Assembly (NCBI GenBank): GCA_016932675.1
Contig: JAFGCK010000112.1
Coordinates: forward strand, 1-33,330
Direction: 5' to 3'
Source of the DNA: Methanosarcinaceae archaeon
GTDB taxonomy: Archaea > Halobacteriota > Methanosarcinia > Methanosarcinales > Methanosarcinaceae
Length of the DNA stretch: 33,330 nucleotides
In this document: positions 32,881 to 33,330 of the stretch, piece by piece
Position numbering within the stretch: position 1 is the stretch's first letter
How the letters are laid out: every line of letters begins with the position of its first letter
Made by a program: the position numbers and the translations under genes
The notes under the pieces: generated by a model
What the model was told of the DNA's origin: nothing
Databases searched by the model: none
What the model saw: the letters and a program-made list of their open reading frames with translations, nothing else

Positions 32881-33124
32881 TGGGCGCATATTTCACCTCA
32901 TATTCCTTTGAGAATTAATTTTTTGCATATGTGAATTGCGGCAACTCGTACACATGTGATTTGGACATCACTTACTTAGCAATACTAAGAGTTAAACACA
33001 GCTTATTCTTCAAACAATGCCCTTACAATATTTATTTTTCTTATAGGATAAAAAAAGGATTACAGCCATGAAGTATAAGATGTGATCAAAAATTCATGAC
33101 ATATCTACAAGGAGAGATGAAAGA

Positions 33125-33330
33125 ATGTCTTTTACGTATGCAACTATCGCATCTCCACGTTTAAGTTATCCCCTTATGAAGATTCTAAGAGAATGAAAAT
33201 CCAAGCTTCATAATTACACCAATTACTCAGTAAAATCCCTCCATCAGGCCCTCCATAAATCCTCAGGCATGATTTACCGAAGGCTATGCAATATTCAGGA
33301 CGAGTTTATATCCATCCATAGCAACCAGCT
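33125..33330 (+). pseudogene. Possible interrupted reading frame at window edge
   Basis: ATG 33125 with GGAGA about 10 bases upstream opens a frame that meets TGA at 33194-33196. The same frame then continues without a stop to the end of the window, with residues HNYTNYSVKSLHQALHKSSGMIYRRLCNI that look like a winged-helix DNA-binding element. It may be a decayed regulator or chance. The next bases are needed to decide. 32881-33124 holds nothing I can name. Confidence 0.25.

Overview
The window reads as chromosomal DNA of a methanogenic euryarchaeon, most likely a member of the Methanosarcinales (a Methanosarcina/Methanolobus-type organism). The support is an archaeal GluRS (gltX), the proteasome-activating ATPase PAN, two DUF131 membrane proteins, three tRNA genes without encoded CCA, a fragment of a methylotrophic corrinoid protein, a DUF3160 lipoprotein, a bacterial-type uvrB, and TATA-box promoters in front of several genes. 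The genus is an inference; there is no 16S rRNA or mcr gene here.

Layout. 1-5140: an AT-rich 30-bp tandem repeat at the edge, then a fumarylacetoacetate-hydrolase-family gene translationally coupled to a small winged-helix regulator, then gltX; a FeoA-domain gene and a U32-family gene follow in divergent orientation. 5140-8130 is decaying or rearranged ground: a corrinoid-protein gene cut off at the start of its B12 domain, an intact yeast-type cytosine deaminase gene, a probable histidine-kinase remnant, a possible 47-codon gene and a cation-efflux gene split by a one-base frameshift. 8470-14450: a GerW/YtfJ-like protein, an ornithine/lysine decarboxylase ending in a bacterial-looking hairpin, a membrane-anchored protein gene with a frameshift plus an in-frame UAG, and a DUF3160 lipoprotein. 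14680-17460: a DUF4143 ATPase preceded by four degenerate 32-bp phased repeats, then an AT-rich block with two genes of unknown function, ending near a tRNA-Leu.

17780-24970: a class I photolyase, then five genes that look functionally linked: a HAD phosphatase, a TIGR00661/MurG-like glycosyltransferase, a PHP phosphoesterase, a UPF0104 flippase-like membrane protein and a second, paralogous glycosyltransferase. They alternate in strand, so they are not one operon, but the combination suggests assembly of a glycolipid or other lipid-linked surface sugar.

25200-33330: a SIMPL-domain protein, tRNA-Gly, a DrrA-type ABC ATPase with no permease after it, uvrB, two overlapping DUF131 genes, a putative regulator with a Pro/Gln-rich linker and a C-terminal winged helix, PAN, tRNA-Glu, and a possible interrupted reading frame at the right edge.

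No CRISPR array, complete insertion sequence, rRNA or prophage was recognised. The best candidates for something new are the two-glycosyltransferase/PHP/flippase locus, the 32-bp phased array in front of the DUF4143 ATPase, the GluRS whose HIGH motif has lost both histidines, and the in-frame UAG with a coding-looking extension in an organism group known for pyrrolysine.
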